DNA of 64,000 nucleotides from Pseudomonas fluorescens (GTDB taxonomy: Bacteria; Pseudomonadota; Gammaproteobacteria; Pseudomonadales; Pseudomonadaceae), in assembly GCF_902497775.2 (NCBI RefSeq), contig NZ_OZ024668.1, forward strand, positions 2,069,826-2,133,825. The letters run 5' to 3'. The position numbers and the translations under genes were made by a program. Below, piece after piece: positions 35,261-45,656 of this stretch. The notes beneath the pieces are model-generated. The model ran no database searches. It was not told the DNA's origin and worked only from the letters and a program-made list of their open reading frames with translations. The stretch's first letter is position 1, and the number at the start of each line of letters is the position of its first letter.

Positions 35261-36706
35261 TTACTGCTGCAACACTGTCGCCTGGTTACCCGCACCAAAC
35301 TGCTGGATGGTCGCGGTCATGCTCGCGCCGCTCTGGTCAACCATCGCCTGGTTGGCCAAGCCGCCCTGGGTCACGTAGGCGACGTTGACGCCGTCGGTTT
35401 GTTTGATGGTCGCCTGGTTGTTGTCGCCATACAGTTGCCAGGTGTAGCTTTGGTTGCCGCTGCCTGACTGCTCGACCTTGACGCTGTTGCCCGCGCCGCT
35501 GCTCACGCCGGCGGCGTAGTTGGCGGTACCGCGCTGGTCGGCGATCAGCAGGTTGTCGCTGCCGTTCTGTTCGAAGTACAGCTCGTTGTTGTTGTCGACC
35601 TGGGTCAGTTCGGCGCTGTTGCCGCTGCCGTTCTGGTTCAGGCGCGCGAGCTGGGCGCTGCCATCCTGGGTCAGGTTGGCGCTGTTGCCCGTGCCGTTCT
35701 GGTTGACCTCGGCGCGCTGGGCACTGCCGAACTGGCCACCGAGCTTGTCGCCTTTCCAGTTGCTGGCAAGGATCTTGTTGCCAGTGCCGGTGGAGGTCAC
35801 CGTCAGTACATGGCTGTCGCCTTCCTGGTAGGTGTAGGCGAGGTTGCCCTGGCCGTGCTGGAACAGCGAGGTGGTCGACTGCAGCGATTCGTACTGGTCG
35901 GCATAGCTGGCATTGAGGCTGCCGACCTGGATGATGCTGGCAAGGTTACCCTCACCGAAACTCTGATCGACCACGCTTTCGTTGGTCTGCCCGTTCTGGC
36001 TGACCGTGGCCTGGCTGGCGAGCTGGGTGTCCTGCCAGACTTCGCTGGAGTTGGCGCTGCCGGCCTGGTTGATAGTGATGCTGCCGTCCTGGCCTTCGCG
36101 CTGGTCGCCATAGGCCCAGTTGTCATCGCCGGCCTGGTAGATGCCGATCTGGCCGTTGTTGTAGTTCAGGTGCTCGGCGGCGCTGTAGTTGCCGCTACCG
36201 GCCTGGATGCTCAGGGCGTTGTTGCCGCCACCACTGTACAACTGTTCGACGAAGGCGCTGTTGTTGTCGCCGAACTGCAGGGTGATGCCCTGGCTGCCGG
36301 CCTGGCTGTCCTGATAGACGAACGAGAAGTTGGCGCTGCCTTCCTGGTTCTGCTGGGCGGTGTTTTCCACGCCCAGCGACTGGCTGGCGTGGGTGTTGTT
36401 CAGGGCCCCGGCGTTCTGCTGGTTGATCTGGCTGGCGAACTCGAACAACTGTTCGGCGTAGCCGGCGTTGTAGTCGCCGGCGCCGCTTTGCTGGATCTGG
36501 CTGTTGCCGCCTTCCTGCTTGGCGGCGTGGTTGTTGCCCAGGCCCAGTTGGTTCTGCGTGGTGGTACTTTGCGGCGCGGCGATCTGCTTGACCTCGGCGA
36601 TGTTCTCGGTACCGAACTGGTTCTGGGTCGACTGGCTGTCGTCAGCCATGGCCTGGCCGGCCACGGCCAGGACAATGGCGGCGCTTAAGGGAGCGAGCTT
36701 GAACAT
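35261..36706 (-). CDS. CsgA-like curlin-repeat amyloid protein
   Basis: 481 residues: a signal peptide (cleaved after A-M-A near 21) and then about twenty imperfect 22-23-residue repeats of the form Q-x-G-x-x-N-x-A-x-x-x-Q, for example N-Q-N-G-T-G-N-S-A-N-L-T-Q and D-Q-S-G-A-S-M-T-A-T-I-Q-Q. This is the Gln/Asn/Gly curlin pattern, which stacks into a cross-beta fibre outside the cell. It is about three times the length of E. coli CsgA. A GGAGG site stands before the start. It follows the CsgB-like gene by 16 bases and ends the operon. Amyloid formation is inferred from the repeats. Confidence 0.8.
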   Translation of the reverse strand: MFKLAPLSAAIVLAVAGQAMADDSQSTQNQFGTENIAEVKQIAAPQSTTTQNQLGLGNNHAAKQEGGNSQIQQSGAGDYNAGYAEQLFEFASQINQQNAGALNNTHASQSLGVENTAQQNQEGSANFSFVYQDSQAGSQGITLQFGDNNSAFVEQLYSGGGNNALSIQAGSGNYSAAEHLNYNNGQIGIYQAGDDNWAYGDQREGQDGSITINQAGSANSSEVWQDTQLASQATVSQNGQTNESVVDQSFGEGNLASIIQVGSLNASYADQYESLQSTTSLFQHGQGNLAYTYQEGDSHVLTVTSTGTGNKILASNWKGDKLGGQFGSAQRAEVNQNGTGNSANLTQDGSAQLARLNQNGSGNSAELTQVDNNNELYFEQNGSDNLLIADQRGTANYAAGVSSGAGNSVKVEQSGSGNQSYTWQLYGDNNQATIKQTDGVNVAYVTQGGLANQAMVDQSGASMTATIQQFGAGNQATVLQQ

Positions 36707-36722
36707 GGTGGTGCCTCCAGGT

Positions 36723-37193
36723 TTAACGGTATTGGTTGACCTGCACGCGCTGACCGTTGCCGGCCTGGATCACCGAGCTTGAAAGCCCGCTGCCGGCCTG
36801 TTCGATGCTGGCGCTGTTGCTGTTGCCGTATTGCTCGATCTGCGCGCGGTTGTTGCTGCCGCTCTGGCTGATCGAGGCGCTGTTGCCATAGCCCTGCTGG
36901 CTGATCGAAGCCATCAGGTCGTTGCCTTGTTGCAGGATGAACGCCTCCTGCGCGCCGCCTTGCTGGACAATGCGCCCGAGCAGGGCCTGGCCGTCCTGGC
37001 CGATGGCCGCGCGGTTGTTCTGGCCGTTCTGCTCGATCAGCGCCTGCTGGCCGCTCGACGGCGCCAGGGGTTGCATCGACATCTCGCCAAGATCGCTGCC
37101 CATGGCCAGGTCAGCGTTATCCATCAGGTCGTCGGCCAGGGCGGCCTGACCGCTCAGGGTCAGGCAAAGCAGCAAGGTGGTCAGGCGCGCCAT
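36723..37193 (-). CDS. CsgB-like minor curlin/nucleator
   Basis: 156-residue exported protein. A signal peptide (L-L-L-C-L-T-L-S-G-Q-A-A-L-A) and an acidic leader segment (D-D-L-M-D-N-A-D-L) are followed by five or six curlin repeats such as I-E-Q-N-G-Q-N-N-R-A-A-I and I-S-Q-S-G-S-N-N-R-A-Q-I-E-Q, ending Q-V-N-Q-Y-R. The basic ending and small size recall CsgB, which anchors and nucleates the CsgA fibre in curli. The start at 37193 has AGGAG ahead. It lies between the 741-residue protein gene and the CsgA-like gene, all closely spaced. Confidence 0.75.
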   Translation of the reverse strand: MARLTTLLLCLTLSGQAALADDLMDNADLAMGSDLGEMSMQPLAPSSGQQALIEQNGQNNRAAIGQDGQALLGRIVQQGGAQEAFILQQGNDLMASISQQGYGNSASISQSGSNNRAQIEQYGNSNSASIEQAGSGLSSSVIQAGNGQRVQVNQYR

Positions 37194-37209
37194 GGTCGTT
37201 CTCCTTCGG

Positions 37210-39435
37210 TTACTGCACGGTGACCGGCACGGTGCGCACGGTACCCAGGCTGGTGGTGACGGTTGCCGTTGCCGGTGCGCTTGGGGCAACGGTATTGCTC
37301 ACCGACAGCCGCCAGCGTCCGGTCAGTGGTACTGGGGTGGTGCCCAGGGTGACCAGGCCGGTTGGGGTGGTGACCTGCACGGTAACGGCGTTGAGCAGCA
37401 CTGCGGAGGTCGTACCGGAGATGTCCCAGGTAAAGCGACCGCCGGCGCGTGCCGTGACGGTTGCGGCGGTGACGGTGAAGTTCTCTGCCGGCGGCCGTGG
37501 CGACACCTGTACCGTGACCGTGGCCGGGGCCGACAGGGCGCCTGCGCTGTCCCGGGCGATGTAGGTAAAGGTGGTGTTGAAGGCTGCCAGGATCACGGCC
37601 GGTGGGGTGTAGGTGACCTGGTTACCGTCGGTGCTGACCGTACCGCGGCCCAGCGCCGGCTGGGTGACGCTGGCGACTGCCAGTGGCACGTTGCCGTCCA
37701 GATCGCTGTCGTTGGCCAGCACGTTGATCGGCAAGGCCACGCCGAGGGTGCTGGCGGTGTCGTTGACCGCGGTTGGCGGCTGGTTGGCGGCGACGTTGAC
37801 GATGACGTTGGTGACTGGCGATTTCAGCCCTTTGCTGTCCTGGGCACGGTAGGTGAAGGTGACCACCAGCGGCGCATTGACCACGGCCGGCGGGGTGTAG
37901 GTGACGGCCGTGGTGCCGTTGAGCACGACCGCGCCCTGGCCGTTGGCTGGCTGGGTGAGGTCGCTGATGCTCAGTGGCACGTCCTCGTCCGGGTCGCTGT
38001 CGTTGGTCAGCAGGTTCAGGCTCAGCGGCACGCCGACGCGGGTGCTGCCGGCATCGGCTTGCGCCACCGGTGCCTGGTTGGCGGCGTCGACCGGGGCATT
38101 GCCAACCACTACCACTGGTTCGCTGTCGCTGCCGCCGGCGGCGGATTTCACCGTGATGATCGCAGGTGGCTGGGCCAGGTCATTGACCGTCAGGGCTTGC
38201 AGCGTGCCGGACTTCGACAGCCGTCCGTAGCCCTGGGCCACCAGGTCGGGCACCTGCACTTCATCGCTGGAACTGGCCTCGATGCGCAGGCGCTTGTTGG
38301 CCCAGTCATAGCGGGCGGCAGTGACCTTGACCACATCGCTGAGCTTGCTCGACAGCGCCGTGGGGCGGGTGGCGCCGGTCGGGTCGGTGGCGGTCACGAC
38401 GATCAGCGCAGGCGGTGCGGCGCTGCTCAGGTGGTGGGCGAAGAACAGGCCATTGTTGTCGGCCAGCAGGTTGAACTGGCAAGGCGAGGGCGGGGTGCCC
38501 GGTACCAGCGCCAGGGTGTCGCGCATGCACAGCGTGGCGTTGTTCGGCGCCTTGGCGAACACTTCGATGCGGGTGCCGGCCGCGGTGCGTCGGTAGCTGG
38601 CCCGCTGCAACTCGGCCGGGGTTTGCTTGCGCGGGTCGAGAACTTTGCCGGAGACGGTGAACAGGTTGGTCTGGATGGTCCCGGCCGGGCCCTGGATGCG
38701 CACGAAGTTGGTGTTGTTGGGGCTGCCGGTCACCGCTTCGGTGAGGTTCGGGTCGCCGATGTAGGTTTCGCTGGCGCCGGTATCCGGGTTGATCTCGGTG
38801 TAGGGGCCACCGACACCGCGCAGGAACGGCCCGACCGCGCCATTGAGCACGCCGCTGAAATCGCCCGGGGCGCCGATGCCGATGTCGCGGGTGATGTTGA
38901 TGGCGCGGCGCCCGGCAGTGGTCACGCTGACCGTTTCGACGCCGTACGGGTGGGTGATCACATAAGTGCCGGTACGTGGCACCGAAGCGCGGATACGGAT
39001 GCGGGCAAAACTCTGCTGGTCGCCGTCCACCGGGTTCTCGCTGGCAAAAGCCGCTTCGATGCCGGCGACATACACCTCCAGCTCATAGCCGCTGTTGCCC
39101 ACCTCGGGGATTTCGGTTTCGGCCAGGAACCAGAACATCTCCGGTGGCCAGTTGTCGGGGAACACCAGGGGCAGGGTGTCGTCGTAGACGCCGGGTTCGG
39201 GCAACAGGGTGCACATGTAGTTCGGTGGCACCGAGGCCGCTACCCGCGAACTGGCTGCCCTGGACTGGCACAGCTCCAGCGACAGGTCGCCGTGGTCCTG
39301 GTACCACATCGGGTAACGCCCGGTGGCCAGGGTGTAGGGGCCGGAATCGACCGCCTTGAGGCCGGCCCAGGCAGTGCCGGCCAGCGAGAGGGAAAGCCCG
39401 GCTGCGCAGAGCGCCAGGCGTGGCCAGTTGTTCAT
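37210..39435 (-). CDS. Exported 741-residue protein with Ig/cadherin-like repeats, amyloid operon
   Basis: A signal peptide (A-L-C-A-A-G-L-S-L-S-L-A-G-T-A-W-A) precedes about 290 residues that closely match the upstream 448-residue neighbour (shared W-Y-Q-D, Y-M-C-T-L-L-P, T-H-P-Y-G-V-E, A-G-R-R-A-I-N and V-G-P-F-L-R-G). Then come two tandem Ig/cadherin-like repeats beginning N-Q-A-P-V-A-Q-A-D-A-G and N-Q-P-P-T-A-V-N-D-T-A with L-x-N-D-S-D calcium-type motifs, and a last beta-rich domain. I do not recognise the N-terminal family. AGGAGG stands before 39435; a start at 39474 would overlap the previous stop. Likely a cell-surface or matrix protein working with the amyloid subunits. Confidence 0.75.
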   Translation of the reverse strand: MNNWPRLALCAAGLSLSLAGTAWAGLKAVDSGPYTLATGRYPMWYQDHGDLSLELCQSRAASSRVAASVPPNYMCTLLPEPGVYDDTLPLVFPDNWPPEMFWFLAETEIPEVGNSGYELEVYVAGIEAAFASENPVDGDQQSFARIRIRASVPRTGTYVITHPYGVETVSVTTAGRRAINITRDIGIGAPGDFSGVLNGAVGPFLRGVGGPYTEINPDTGASETYIGDPNLTEAVTGSPNNTNFVRIQGPAGTIQTNLFTVSGKVLDPRKQTPAELQRASYRRTAAGTRIEVFAKAPNNATLCMRDTLALVPGTPPSPCQFNLLADNNGLFFAHHLSSAAPPALIVVTATDPTGATRPTALSSKLSDVVKVTAARYDWANKRLRIEASSSDEVQVPDLVAQGYGRLSKSGTLQALTVNDLAQPPAIITVKSAAGGSDSEPVVVVGNAPVDAANQAPVAQADAGSTRVGVPLSLNLLTNDSDPDEDVPLSISDLTQPANGQGAVVLNGTTAVTYTPPAVVNAPLVVTFTYRAQDSKGLKSPVTNVIVNVAANQPPTAVNDTASTLGVALPINVLANDSDLDGNVPLAVASVTQPALGRGTVSTDGNQVTYTPPAVILAAFNTTFTYIARDSAGALSAPATVTVQVSPRPPAENFTVTAATVTARAGGRFTWDISGTTSAVLLNAVTVQVTTPTGLVTLGTTPVPLTGRWRLSVSNTVAPSAPATATVTTSLGTVRTVPVTVQ

Positions 39436-39470
39436 GCTGCCTCCTGCTACGGGACGTGGCGTAAGAGTGT

Positions 39471-40817
39471 TCATGGCACGAGCACCACTTCTTCGCTGTC
39501 GCTACCGCCGTTGGCGCTGGTCACCGTGACCTTGGCTGGCGGAATCGGCGACAGGCCGGTGCTGAGGGTCTTGATTGCGCCATTGCCGCTCAGGGTGCCG
39601 ATCGTGGCGCCGTTGCCGGTGCTGGCGCTGAGCACCGGTGGGCTGGTTTCGTCGCTGGTGCTGGCGACCAGGGTCAATTGCCCGGAGGCCAGGCTGTACT
39701 CGGCGCGCTCGATCACCACCAGGTCGGTCAGCGGCAGGGTCCGGGTGGTGGGGGTGCTGCTGGGGATCGCCAGTTGGTTGTCGGCGGTTACCTGCAGGTT
39801 CAGCGGCAGCGATGGGTTGAGCACCGACTGGGCGTACCAGGCGCCGGTGGTGTTGGCCTCGGTGAGGTTGAGGTTGGGCGTCTGGCTGATCAGGGTGGCC
39901 GTCGCCGGTGGCGGCGGGGCCTGCACGAACACGTCTTGCTGGGCGCGCAGGTCGCCGTTCTCGCTGTGGCGCGAGTAGGTGCTGCGTTGGGCGATCACCG
40001 GGGTCGGGCGGACCACGGTCGAGAGCTTGCCCGAGACCGAGAACAACTCGGTGCGCAGGTCCAGGCCGTTGGGCCCTTCGATACGCACGAAGTTGGTGTT
40101 GAACGGGCTGCCGGTGACCGCTTCCTCAAGGTTCGGGTCGCCGATAAAGCGTTCGCTGGCGCCGGTGGCCGGGTTGGTTTCGGTGTAGGGGCCGCCCGCA
40201 CCACGCAGGAACGGGCCGACATCACCCTTGAGGGCACCCATGTAGGTTTTCGGCGAGCCGATGCCGATGTCGCGGGTCATGTTGATCGCCCGCCGCCCGG
40301 CTGCCGGTACATCGAAGACTTCAACGCCGTAGGGGTGGGTGACGATGTAGGTGCCGGCGCTGGGCACATCGACGCGGATGCGCACCCGGGCGAAGCTGAC
40401 CTGGTCACCGTCGACCACTTCTTCGGCGGCGAAGGCTGCCTCGATGGCGGTGCCGTAGCTCAGGTCGATGCCACGGGCGGCATCGACGATCGCCGCATCG
40501 GCGGTGAACCAGAACGTTTCGTCCGGGTAGTTGCTCGGGAAGCTGATCGGCTGGGTGTCGTCGAACACCCCCGGTGCCGGCAGCAGCGTACACATGTACG
40601 ACGGTGCGCCGGGGGCGCCAGGCACCCGCGAGCTGACCGCTTTGCTCAGGCACAGATCAAGGACCCGGCCATGGGTGTCCTGGTACCAGGCGGCGAAGCC
40701 ACCGGTGGCTGGCAGGTAAGGGCCGGGATCTACTTCGAACAGGGCGGCCTGAGCCGGTGCCTGGATAATGCTCGCCAGGATCAGCAGAGCCAGTGGGTGG
40801 GGCGTTGGACGGTGCAT
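39471..40817 (-). CDS. Exported 448-residue protein of unknown family, first gene of amyloid operon
   Basis: A signal peptide (L-A-L-L-I-L-A-S-I-I-Q-A-P-A-Q-A-A) leads into a domain shared with the next gene product: F-A-A-W-Y-Q-D-T-H-G, P-S-Y-M-C-T-L-L-P-A-P-G-V, V-D-G-D-Q-V-S-F-A-R and R-D-I-G-I-G. Conserved Cys pairs near the start could form disulphides. The C-terminal third is Thr/Ser/Pro-rich and beta-like. It lacks the Ig repeats of its paralogue, but both end with a G-G-S-D-S-E type segment. The start at 40817 is 55 bases from a sigma-54 -12 element. Function unknown; a surface adhesin or assembly factor is possible. Confidence 0.72.
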   Translation of the reverse strand: MHRPTPHPLALLILASIIQAPAQAALFEVDPGPYLPATGGFAAWYQDTHGRVLDLCLSKAVSSRVPGAPGAPSYMCTLLPAPGVFDDTQPISFPSNYPDETFWFTADAAIVDAARGIDLSYGTAIEAAFAAEEVVDGDQVSFARVRIRVDVPSAGTYIVTHPYGVEVFDVPAAGRRAINMTRDIGIGSPKTYMGALKGDVGPFLRGAGGPYTETNPATGASERFIGDPNLEEAVTGSPFNTNFVRIEGPNGLDLRTELFSVSGKLSTVVRPTPVIAQRSTYSRHSENGDLRAQQDVFVQAPPPPATATLISQTPNLNLTEANTTGAWYAQSVLNPSLPLNLQVTADNQLAIPSSTPTTRTLPLTDLVVIERAEYSLASGQLTLVASTSDETSPPVLSASTGNGATIGTLSGNGAIKTLSTGLSPIPPAKVTVTSANGGSDSEEVVLVP

Positions 40818-40871
40818 GAGTCTTCCCTCTTGCAATCGGGCCCATGGACTTGGGTCGTCTGCACAGGCATC

Positions 40872-40887
40872 GGCAACATCCGTACCA
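40872..40887 (-). promoter_or_regulatory. Sigma-54 promoter of the amyloid operon
   Basis: On the minus strand TGGTACGGATGTTGCC has the invariant GG and GC exactly ten bases apart and agrees with TGGCAC-N5-TTGCA except at two positions. Transcription would begin about 43 bases before the 448-residue gene. A sigma-54 activator gene lies 3 kb away in the divergent unit. Confidence 0.72.
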
Positions 40888-40999
40888 ACACTGCGCGAGC
40901 CACTGCTGGCAAGGGCTGCCGGGTAAAAACGCGAGGTAGGCGGCAACTTCGGCGCGGGGCTTGGGCCCCAGGGTTGGGGTCAAGTGGGGGCAGCCTGCT

Positions 41000-41011
41000 G
41001 GGGAATTCCCC
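41000..41011. promoter_or_regulatory. Candidate activator (enhancer) palindrome
   Basis: GGGGAATTCCCC is a perfect 12-base palindrome about 115-125 bases upstream of the sigma-54 promoter and 43 bases upstream of the first kinase gene. The position suits an enhancer for the NtrC-type regulator and autoregulation. The rest of 40818-41054 shows only GC-rich sequence. Confidence 0.35.
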
Positions 41012-41054
41012 GCGCTGGGCTATAACCTAAGGAGCGTTCATTCGGGAGTCAGTG

Positions 41055-42533
41055 ATGAGCAGCCAGCCACGCCTCGATTCGCCTGCATTAGCCGTTGCCG
41101 CCACGGCACCGGCAGCCGCGCGCAAGCCGTTCGACCTGCTGCGCTGGTATGCCTTCGTCAGCCTGGCGATCATTCTTTCGGTAGCAGTGGGCCTGGGGCT
41201 GATTTCCAGCCGCTTCGTCATCAACGAAAGCGTCGAACGCGACGCCTTGCTCACCGCCCAGTTCATCCAGGCGATTGCCTCGGCTGAAGTGCGCAGTGTG
41301 GCCATCCCCAATGTGCGGACCATGGGCGATCTGCTCGACCCACGCCAGGACCAGGCGCTTGCCGACGTCAGCCCCGAAGCCAGGCGTGCTGCGCGGGGTG
41401 AGTTTCTTGACCATATTGCGCATTTGCCAGACATGCTCCTGGCCAATATCTATGCGCCTGACCGCATGGTGATCTGGTCGACCAACCCGGCCCTGGTGGG
41501 CAAGATGATCGAGTCCGACGATGACCTCGACCAGGCGTTTCTTTACAAGCGGCGGGTGTCGGCCAGCTATCACGATGTCGATCAGGCCCGCAGCGAACAG
41601 AAATTCATCACCCCGCCCGAGCAGCTGTTCATCGAGAACTACATCCCGCTGTTCGACGCCGACGGTGAAAATGTCACGGCCATGGTCGAGATCTACAAAG
41701 AGCCCCACGACCTGATCGTGCGTATCGAGCGTGGCCTACTGCTGATCTGGTTGGCGATTGCCCTGGGCGCCGGGGTGGTCTACCTCGGCCTGTTCTGGAT
41801 CATGCACCGCGCCGCCCGGCAGTTGGCCATCCAGCAAAAGCAGCTGATCAGCAATGAAACTTTTGTCGCCCTGGGCGAGATGTCTTCGGCTGTCGCCCAC
41901 AGCCTGCGCAACCCCTTGGCCAGCATCCGCTCCAGCGCCGAGCTGGCCCAGGAAATCGAAGAAGGCCCGGCGCAGAAGAACATCGGCGATATCATCAGCC
42001 AGGTCGACCGCATGTCGCATTGGGTGCGCCAGTTGCTGCAATCACTGCGGCCCCTCAATGATGCGGCCGAGCCTGTGGAGTTGCTGCGAATACTGCAGGA
42101 CAGCCTGCAGGCATTCGAACCACAACTACGCCGTCAAGGGGTCAAGGTGCAGGTCGATAGCGTGCCGGCGGTGCAGGTGTTCAGCCAACCGGTACTGCTT
42201 GGGCAGATCTTCAACAGCCTGATCGCCAATGGCCTGGAAGCCATGCCCGAGGGCGGCACGTTGCGCATCGAGCCGGTACGGCACAACCGCAAAAGCTTGA
42301 TCCTGCGCCTGTGCGATACCGGCAAGGGCATGAGCGACCAACAGCAGCGCATGGCCTTCAAACCGTTCTACACCACCAAGCAAGGCGGCCTTGGGGTTGG
42401 CCTGGTGCTGGTCAGACGGATCATGGAGTGTTTTGGCGGCACGGTGCGCCTGAGCAGCCGTGAAGGCAAGGGCACTTGCGTGCAACTGAGTTTCCGGCTG
42501 GCCAGGGCAGCCGCAGCCCGTGAACGGCGCTGA
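41055..42533 (+). CDS. NtrB/PilS-like membrane histidine kinase 1
   Basis: 492-residue sensor with two membrane helices (31-51 and 227-250) enclosing a periplasmic domain of about 175 residues, then HisKA with His282 in S-A-V-A-H-S-L-R-N-P-L and an HATPase domain (N-S-L-I-A-N-G-L-E-A-M-P, D-T-G-K-G-M, G-L-G-V-G-L-V-L-V). The H-box type is that of kinases paired with NtrC-family regulators. It aligns without gaps through residue 290 with the next kinase. ATG at 41055 follows an in-frame GTG at 41052; either could start. It leads the kinase-kinase-activator unit, divergent from the amyloid operon. Confidence 0.88.
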   Translation: MSSQPRLDSPALAVAATAPAAARKPFDLLRWYAFVSLAIILSVAVGLGLISSRFVINESVERDALLTAQFIQAIASAEVRSVAIPNVRTMGDLLDPRQDQALADVSPEARRAARGEFLDHIAHLPDMLLANIYAPDRMVIWSTNPALVGKMIESDDDLDQAFLYKRRVSASYHDVDQARSEQKFITPPEQLFIENYIPLFDADGENVTAMVEIYKEPHDLIVRIERGLLLIWLAIALGAGVVYLGLFWIMHRAARQLAIQQKQLISNETFVALGEMSSAVAHSLRNPLASIRSSAELAQEIEEGPAQKNIGDIISQVDRMSHWVRQLLQSLRPLNDAAEPVELLRILQDSLQAFEPQLRRQGVKVQVDSVPAVQVFSQPVLLGQIFNSLIANGLEAMPEGGTLRIEPVRHNRKSLILRLCDTGKGMSDQQQRMAFKPFYTTKQGGLGVGLVLVRRIMECFGGTVRLSSREGKGTCVQLSFRLARAAAARERR

Positions 42534-42659
42534 TACTGGCGTTCAGGTATGGCGAAATACTATCACTGCAACTTCGCTCATTAGTATTGATGTCAGGCGC
42601 CACGGATGGCCTGAGCTATACCTGTGAAGAAAAAAAGCATCCCGGAAGGAAACCATCCG

Positions 42660-44124
42660 ATGCAGATGCTCAACCGTCAGTTGGCCGATGAGGGCCAGGA
42701 TTCCCCGGCTGCACAACACCAACCGGCGCGTCAGTTCAACCTGCTGCGCTGGTTCTCCGTGGTCAGCCTGTTGATCATCGCCTCGGTGGCCGCGGGCCTT
42801 GGCTATGTGTCGACGCGGTTTGTCGTCAATGACAGCGTCGAGCGCGACGCCATGCTCACCGCCCAGTTCATCCAGGCCATGGCCCAGGCCGAAGTGCGCC
42901 ATTCGCGCATTCCTCCGGGCACGACCATGGCCGAACTGCTCGACCCGCGCCAGGACAGTCAGCACAGCCAGGTCAGCGCGACAGTGGCGGCCGCGACCCG
43001 CACCGAGTTCCTCGACCATGTCGATAGCCTGCCCGATACGCTGTTGACCAATGTCTACGCCCTGGACCGGACCATCGTCTGGTCGACCAACCCGGAATTG
43101 ATCGGGAAGAAGATCGAGGGGGACGTGGACCTGGACGAGTCGTTCGGGTCGAAGGTGCCGGTGTCGGCCAGCTACCACCAGGCCGATGAAGAACGCGAAG
43201 AGCAGAAATTCCAGCGTGAGCCCGAGTACCTGTTCATCGAGAACTACCTGCCGATGTTCGACGCCTCCGGCACCCAGGTGTTGTCGATGGTCGAAATCTA
43301 CAAGGAGCCCCATGACCTGGTGCGGCGGATCCAGCGCGGCTACGTGCTCATCTGGACCTCGACCATCCTCGGCGGCGCGCTGATCTACTTCGGCCTGTTC
43401 TGGATCGTGCGCCGTGCCGCGCGCATGCTACGCACCCAGCAAATCCAATTGGTGGCCAGCGAGACCTTTGCCGCCCTGGGCGAGATGTCCTCGGCGGTGG
43501 CCCATAGCCTGCGCAACCCGCTGGCCAACATCCGTTCCAGCGCGGAACTGGCCCAGGACATCGCCAGCGTTGCGGCGCAGAAGAACATTGGCGACATCAT
43601 CAGCCAGGTTGACCGTATGTCGCGCTGGGTGCGTGATTTGCTGGTGTCGTTGCGGCCGATGAATGACGATGCCGAAGCGGTGGAGCTGGTGGCAGCCATC
43701 GACGACACCCGCCATGCTTTCGCCCAGCAGCTGGATCGCAACAAGGTCCAGGTGCAGATCGACACACCGGCGCGGGCCTGGGTGGTCAGTCAACCGGTGC
43801 TGCTGACGCAGATCCTCAACAGCCTGTTCGCCAATGCCCTTGAGGCCATGCCCACGGGCGGGCGCCTGGATGTCGCAGTACAGCCGCTGGAGGACCGTCG
43901 GCAACTGCAACTGACCCTGAGCGACACCGGCAAGGGCATGAGCCAGCAGCAGGAACGCATGGTCTTCAAGCCGTTTTTCACGACCAAACAGGGCGGCCTG
44001 GGTGTCGGCCTGGTACTGGTCAAGCGGATCATGGAACGGTTTGGCGGCTCGGTGAGCCTGACCAGCCGCGAAGAGGAAGGAACCCGTGTCTGCCTGATTT
44101 TCAATATTGCAGCGGGAGGGGACC

Positions 44125-44150
<26 letters not shown>
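42660..44150 (+). CDS. NtrB/PilS-like membrane histidine kinase 2
   Basis: 496-residue paralogue of kinase 1, with the same two membrane helices, a periplasmic domain sharing T-A-Q-F-I-Q-A and W-S-T-N-P-x-L-x-G-K, His282 in A-V-A-H-S-L-R-N-P-L-A-N-I, and D-T-G-K-G-M in the ATPase domain. The start at 42660 (M-Q-M-L-N) is preceded by GGAAGG and makes the two kinases line up exactly. A GTG at 42624 is the alternative. Its last 26 bases overlap the regulator gene, which implies coupled synthesis. Both kinases appear catalytically intact. Confidence 0.88.
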
Positions 44151-45552
<1,402 letters not shown>

Positions 45553-45557
45553 AGGTC

Positions 45558-45580
45558 CTGTGGGGGCTGGCTTGGCGGCG
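45558..45580. repeat. REP-like remnant
   Basis: CTGTGGGGGCTGGCTTGGCG just after the regulator stop resembles half of a Pseudomonas REP with substitutions. The rest of the 104-base gap shows nothing further. Confidence 0.25.
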
Positions 45581-45656
45581 TGTTGTCTGGATTGCGACCG
45601 CTGCGCGCTCGATCGCGGGGCCATGCCTGGATCACTTCGCGCTCAATCACAGCGGC

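Noticed and set aside
35261..36706. CsgA-like gene as a Fap-type amyloid (FapC)
   Set aside because: The repeats are about 22 residues in the curlin Q-x-G-x-x-N pattern, without FapC's long linkers or C-x-x-C ending, and no fapA-F neighbours are present.
37177..39978. 933-residue plus-strand frame across the amyloid operon
   Set aside because: Spans three minus-strand genes, lacks any domain and is rich in Arg/Gly/Val/Ala typical of antisense GC-rich DNA.
40824..40845. TGGGCCCGATTGCA as sigma-54 promoter
   Set aside because: GG and GC are eight, not ten, bases apart. The match at 40872-40887 has the correct spacing.
41052..41054. GTG as start of kinase 1
   Set aside because: Directly followed by ATG at 41055. 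Either is possible, but ATG gives exact alignment with kinase 2.
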